This document shows, piece after piece, positions 1-4,200 of a DNA stretch of 5,974 bases. The notes under the pieces were generated by a model that was not told the origin of the DNA, did not search any database, and was given only the letters and a program-made list of their open reading frames with translations. The stretch's first letter is position 1; each line of letters opens with the position of its first letter. This DNA is from Kiritimatiellia bacterium (GTDB taxonomy: Bacteria; Verrucomicrobiota; Kiritimatiellia; RFP12; UBA1067), in NCBI GenBank assembly GCA_017508315.1, contig JAFVZE010000108.1, positions 1 through 5,974 on the forward strand, written 5' to 3'. Both the position numbers and the translations under genes were made by a program.

Positions 1-1098
1 GACTCCGCCCTCTTCGCGCACCTGCCCGAGGATCTCGGGGCGCATATTGCGCTCGGGGCATATCTGGTTGACGCCGGTAGAGGCGGCCACAATGCACGGA
101 TAGTTGCGCCAGGAACGCATCCAAGACTTAAGCGAACGCTTAAACTGCTCTGTGCACTTGGGGTCGCGGCGGATCGCTTCATGAACGTAATAAATCGACG
201 GCATACCCGTAAATACCGCAATTCCCACGGAAGACTTACGGGCAAGATCTCCCTCATTCTCCCACCAATACGCCCAATGCTTATGCGTCTCGTACGAAAG
301 GTTGTAGCCGTAAAGATGAACATCCGACGCGTTTGCCGGAAGCCCCTGATTCCAAAAGCCGCGAAACCGCTGCACATGACCGTTGAGCATGATCTCCTTG
401 CCCTCGCGCCAGATCTCGCGAAAGCCGATCATCGAACGCGGACGGCGTGAATCGCATTCCTTGCCGCCAACCGCCATTTTTACTCTGCAATCGTAAGTTT
501 TGGCATTGGCGACAGGCTCCCATGCGACGATATCGTCCGTCCACGGCAATTCAACCGTCACGACATTGGAGCCCTTTTCAAGTTCGGAGATTTTTTTAGC
601 CCGCTTAAGAACCGGAGAGCCTTGCAAGTCAGAAAGCTCGACTTCAACGACGGCGCGCACGCGATCAAGGGACTCAATCTCAACCTCGACGAAAAGTTTC
701 TTCTCGCGCCACGAAGGACGCGCAAAAAAATCATCAATCCACGCGACGCTGCGCGGCACAAGCGCGGCGGCGGAAAGACGGTGCCTTCCGTCGCGCCTCG
801 CGCCTGAAGGCTCGTCGCCGCGTCCGTAGTACGCGTCCGCCTTGCGTTCAATGGTCGTGATTTCGTTCTCGACGCCATATTTAAGTAACGGCGCAAGTTC
901 GACCGTACCGTCCGGCGCATACGCGGTACCGGCCTTCTTTCCGTTCACCATAACATCCACCTCGCAAAAGGCGAGCTTCTGCTCATAGCGAACGCTCTTA
1001 CCCTTCCATTCAGCGGGGATAAGAGTTTTTCCTTCTTTAAATGCAGCCAACGCAGAGAAAGCAGCAATCGTTGCAGCAAAAAACAAACGTATTTTCAT
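1..1098 (-). CDS. Secreted glycoside hydrolase family 2-like protein, C-terminus beyond the window
   Basis: The frame is open for 366 codons from ATG at 1098 and leaves through the left edge without a stop. Residues 1-18 look like a Sec signal peptide (MKIR, then a hydrophobic stretch ending A-L-A). Residues about 31-95 resemble the GH2 sugar-binding domain (VDVMVNGKKAG, then KYGVENEI). Residues about 113-222 resemble the GH2 Ig-like sandwich (WIDDFFARPSWREKKL; WEPVANAKTY in the place of the usual W-x-P-x-x-P-x-L-Y). GFRE at 225-228 and LNGHVQRFRG at 238-247 are the classic entry into the GH2 TIM barrel, and WRNYPCIV (330-337) matches the RNHPS strand before the catalytic acid/base. Where family members carry Asn-Glu, this protein reads STGVNQ (340-345), so the acid/base Glu appears to be Gln or displaced. 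The nucleophile region is outside the window. Inferred role: periplasmic or extracellular removal of a beta-linked sugar, or a non-catalytic relative. An alternative start at Met50 would discard the signal peptide. Family assignment is firm, substrate unknown. Confidence 0.85.
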   Translation of the reverse strand, partial: MKIRLFFAATIAAFSALAAFKEGKTLIPAEWKGKSVRYEQKLAFCEVDVMVNGKKAGTAYAPDGTVELAPLLKYGVENEITTIERKADAYYGRGDEPSGARRDGRHRLSAAALVPRSVAWIDDFFARPSWREKKLFVEVEIESLDRVRAVVEVELSDLQGSPVLKRAKKISELEKGSNVVTVELPWTDDIVAWEPVANAKTYDCRVKMAVGGKECDSRRPRSMIGFREIWREGKEIMLNGHVQRFRGFWNQGLPANASDVHLYGYNLSYETHKHWAYWWENEGDLARKSSVGIAVFTGMPSIYYVHEAIRRDPKCTEQFKRSLKSWMRSWRNYPCIVAASTGVNQICPERNMRPEILGQVREEGGV

Positions 1099-1104
1099 AT
1101 TTGA

Positions 1105-1132
1105 ATTATATCAAATCAAACCTGCCGCACAA
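1105..1132 (-). promoter_or_regulatory. Candidate sigma70-type promoter giving a leaderless GH2-like mRNA
   Basis: On the minus strand a perfect TATAAT occupies 1110-1105. A weak -35 candidate, TTGTGC, lies at 1132-1127 with a 16-base spacer and matches only the TTG of the consensus. The -10 box ends six bases before the ATG at 1098, so the usual start distance would put the mRNA 5' end at or next to the ATG. No purine-rich Shine-Dalgarno lies within the 20 bases before the ATG, which fits leaderless or SD-independent initiation. The hexamer could also be chance in an AT-rich initiation region; the -10 is seen, its use is inferred. Confidence 0.45.
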
Positions 1133-1133
1133 C

Positions 1134-1149
1134 CCCCTCCTTTGAGGGG
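1134..1149. other. Small 6-bp hairpin in the intergenic gap
   Basis: CCCCTC (1134-1139) and GAGGGG (1144-1149) pair around the loop CTTT. Read on the plus strand, the stem is followed by a T-rich run (1150-1160), so it could be a weak terminator of antisense transcription heading into the giant gene. Read on the minus strand it lies just upstream of the candidate -35 box and carries AAGGAGG (1142-1136), a good Shine-Dalgarno string that sits 37 bases from the ATG, too far to serve it. A function is not demonstrated by the sequence. Confidence 0.25.
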
Positions 1150-1167
1150 TATTGTTTTATTCCAACA

Positions 1168-1197
1168 TAAAGGGCGGCTTCGTCTCGAAGCCGCCCT
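1168..1197 (-). terminator. Hairpin terminator after the giant surface-protein gene
   Basis: A perfect 12-bp inverted repeat, AGGGCGGCTTCG (1171-1182) and CGAAGCCGCCCT (1186-1197), closes on a 3-base loop. It begins six bases after the TAA stop (1206-1204) of the large gene. On the minus strand the stem is followed by TTTATGTT, a short and interrupted T-run, so it is a strong hairpin with a mediocre tail. On the plus strand the stem is followed by GCCCTTTT. It probably separates transcription of the two genes, in keeping with the candidate promoter just downstream. Confidence 0.65.
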
Positions 1198-1203
1198 GCC
1201 CTT

Positions 1204-4200
1204 TTACCTGTCGCTCACGCTAACGCGGTAGAACCCAGAATCATCCTGAGCCTTCGCCCGCAATACCATTTTGGCTTCACCCGTCGACTGAATAGGCACA
1301 TCAATCTTATCCCATGAGGGAGCATTGAGCAAACGCTTGTATTCAAGCGAGTAAAACAACCCTGAAATAGTATCAGGAACCGTTATACAAAATTCTCCGT
1401 TGTCGAGCATTACATCCAATATGGAAGGCCGGGCACTTTCATTAAGTTCAAGCGCGACCACTTGCGCTCCGCCTGTGGAGGAATCGGACACTTTCACCGT
1501 ATAATAGCCGGGGAAGGTGCAAACAACCGATCCGTCAAGCGTCACACTTCCGGTTTCAGGATCAATAGAGACTTTGGATCCTTGCGGGATTACGATTTCC
1601 ATTCCGCTCTTGGCTTCTTCAGCGAGCTTGCCAGGCTCGACATCGACGCCGTCTACCTGCGGTTTTGGAAGCGTCTCCGGCTCGCCGCCGCCCACAAACG
1701 TGAGGCGAACTATCACGACGCCGCTCCCGCCTTTCCCAGACAAGTAGCCGTGGTTTCCGCCGCCGCACCCGCCGCCGCCGCCGCCGAGACCGTCAGCACC
1801 CGCCCGACCGGCGGCGTAAGCCCCCGCGGAACCGGAGCCGCCGCCGCCAAGTCCGCCGACACCGCCTGCCGTCGAACCAGCTCCTCCACCGCCGCCTGCA
1901 TAGCAAACGCTCTCTCCTGTTATGTCGCTCAACCTGCCCTCGCCGCCGTCTCCGCCCTGCGTGGCTTGATAGCCCACGCTCGCTCCGGGCTTGCCTGCGC
2001 CGCCGCCGCCAGATCCTGCATTCGCTATGCTGGTTGCACCGCCTGCATTGCCATACCCCTCGAACGGGGAACCAGCCTGCGTCGCGGCTCCGGGAGAAGA
2101 ATAAGAAGTCCAGCCGCCGCACCCGCCGTCGCCGCCGCCGCTCCCGCCGGCCGCGCCAGGCTTCCCTTCCGCGCCTCCTCCTCCGCCGCCGTAGGCAAGC
2201 GCTATGCAGTCGCCGCCTTTCGTTATCGACGAATCGCCGCCGCTACCGCCCACGATCGATCCGGTATTATTTACACTCGAGCCGCCCGCACCCACCGTAA
2301 CGTCATAAGTTCCAGGCGTGAAAACGACATCGGCCATTTCAAGAAAGCCGCCGGCACCGCCGCCGGCCGCACGGCCGTTGCCGCCCTGACAGCCGCCTGC
2401 TCCGCCGCCACCGACAACAAGAATACGCGCTGACGCGGAAGAGGCAAGAGTAAACGACGATACAGCCGTCGTATTCGAGAATACGAGCACGAGATCACCT
2501 CCATCCCTGTATTTGGCGAAGGTGTTTTCAATTGCTGAAACTTCGGCATCCCCTTCAACCACTGCCGGCTTATCTACAATCGCAAACGTGAGCGATTTCG
2601 AAAGTTCCGTCCAGTTTTTAGAAGCGGCCACAGTCCATTGCAATGTATAAGAGCCTTTTGCTACCGGCATTTCACCATCCCAGGGTTCGCCGTTCAAAGT
2701 AGCCGTCACCTCGCCGAAACGCGCAAGCGGTGATGTAACAACCCCGGCTGAACTGCCTAAAGTCCATTCCGTCTCGGTAATACTGGCCGGTCGAGTCCAT
2801 TCGTTAAGAGCCTGAGCGATGAACCACGAAATCTTACGCTCATTGGCACCGGCATCTGCCCACTGTGTTCCTTCAGGATTTGACAATACCACCGTTGCCT
2901 CATAAGTGCCGGCATCAACTGCCGTATTTCCTGTAACTTCGTAGCCGTCACCGGGGAGAACGCCAACCTGCTCCTGACCTGTGTACACAAGGCCAGAAAC
3001 GGCAGAGGGTAATGCTATCTGCGTTATTTCCGGAGTCGACGGATCTGGCGACTGAGGCGTGTCCGCATCCAGACCGAGAATGCGCACATAAACGACACCG
3101 TTGCCACCCTTGCCGGAATATTGATTGGACTTTGAGGCCGCTCCTCCGCCGGAGCCCTTACCGTCCTCACCTGCTGCGCCGTCGCCGCCGTTTGGAGTGG
3201 CGGCATTTCCGCCGCCGCCGACGCCGCCGCGCCCGGCCGTGGTCATCCCCGAACCGCCGCCGCCTGCGGCGTACGTGACAACCGTGCCGGTAATTGCAGA
3301 CTCCTCGCCGTAGCCGCCGTTACCGCCGACTTCATAGGATCCCGCCAAGCCCGCCTGTCCCGCGCCATTGCCGCCATTGCCGGAGTTCAAGATCGAGCTT
3401 CCCTGCCTGCCGCCGACGCCGCCCGGGGCGGTGATAATCGGCGCGGACGTCTCACCCGCCATGGACACGGAAGACGGCTCGCCGTTATTACTGGGGACAT
3501 CAGTTGCCCAGACGGCCTGCACTGCCGCACCGCCGGCACCGACGACAACATCGTAGGTTCCCGCCTCAAGGGAGACCGCCTTACGCTCGACGAAGGCGCC
3601 GCCATCTCCTCCGCCGGACCGACCATGCCCAGCCTCGACCGCGCCGCTACCGCCGCCGCCAACCGCAAGAATCCAGGCTATCGCCGGCTTTGTAAGCGTG
3701 AAATGCCCCGTCGCCGAAGGATCGACAAATGTCAGGAGAGTCTGCCCTTCGACAGTGGACTTATTGCCTGAAACGACCGAAACCTCGCCGTCGTAAGGCG
3801 CATAGACGGGCTGATACTCGTCGCTGCCGAGAATCGTTCCTGACGAAAAGGCGTTACCGTAGAACCGGGCCTCGACGTCGTCCCAAAGTCCAGCTTCGCC
3901 GCCAATCCGAAGAGGACGGAGCGAGCGCACGAGAACACCGCGTTCGCGTACTTCAATCGAACGGTAGCGAATGCGCCCGAATGAAAGCGAGCGCACGCTC
4001 CCGTTGGCAATGTCGTTGTCCCAGCCGAGATTGTCCGCGCCGAAGAGGAGATTCGTCGAATCGCCGAACCAGTCCGACGTGAACGAAGCGAACGTCGCTC
4101 CGTCGCGCGAAAGGCCGTTCGCGCCCATCGTCAGCGTATGCCATTGGCGATCAAGGGGAATCTGAAGGACACGCTCGCTCGTGCCGCCCCAGTCCGCCTC

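Noticed and set aside
281..920. Reading frames of 87-120 codons on both strands over the left end
   Set aside because: They are shadows of the 1-1098 minus-strand frame, which has a signal peptide and GH2 motifs.
1108..1132. Short TTG reading frame after AAGGAGG in the intergenic gap
   Set aside because: It would have only eight codons, too small a gap between the Shine-Dalgarno and TTG, and it is not in frame with the GH2-like gene.
1755..2420. Dense GCC-type triplet tracts that look like a DNA repeat array
   Set aside because: They follow the glycine codon register of the minus-strand gene and have no fixed unit or spacers, so neither CRISPR nor a satellite is supported.
1462..2433. A 323-codon plus-strand reading frame rich in Ala and Arg
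   Set aside because: It lies antisense to glycine-rich domain 2; GGC-rich glycine codons remove stop codons on the other strand. Its product is low-complexity and has no recognisable domain.
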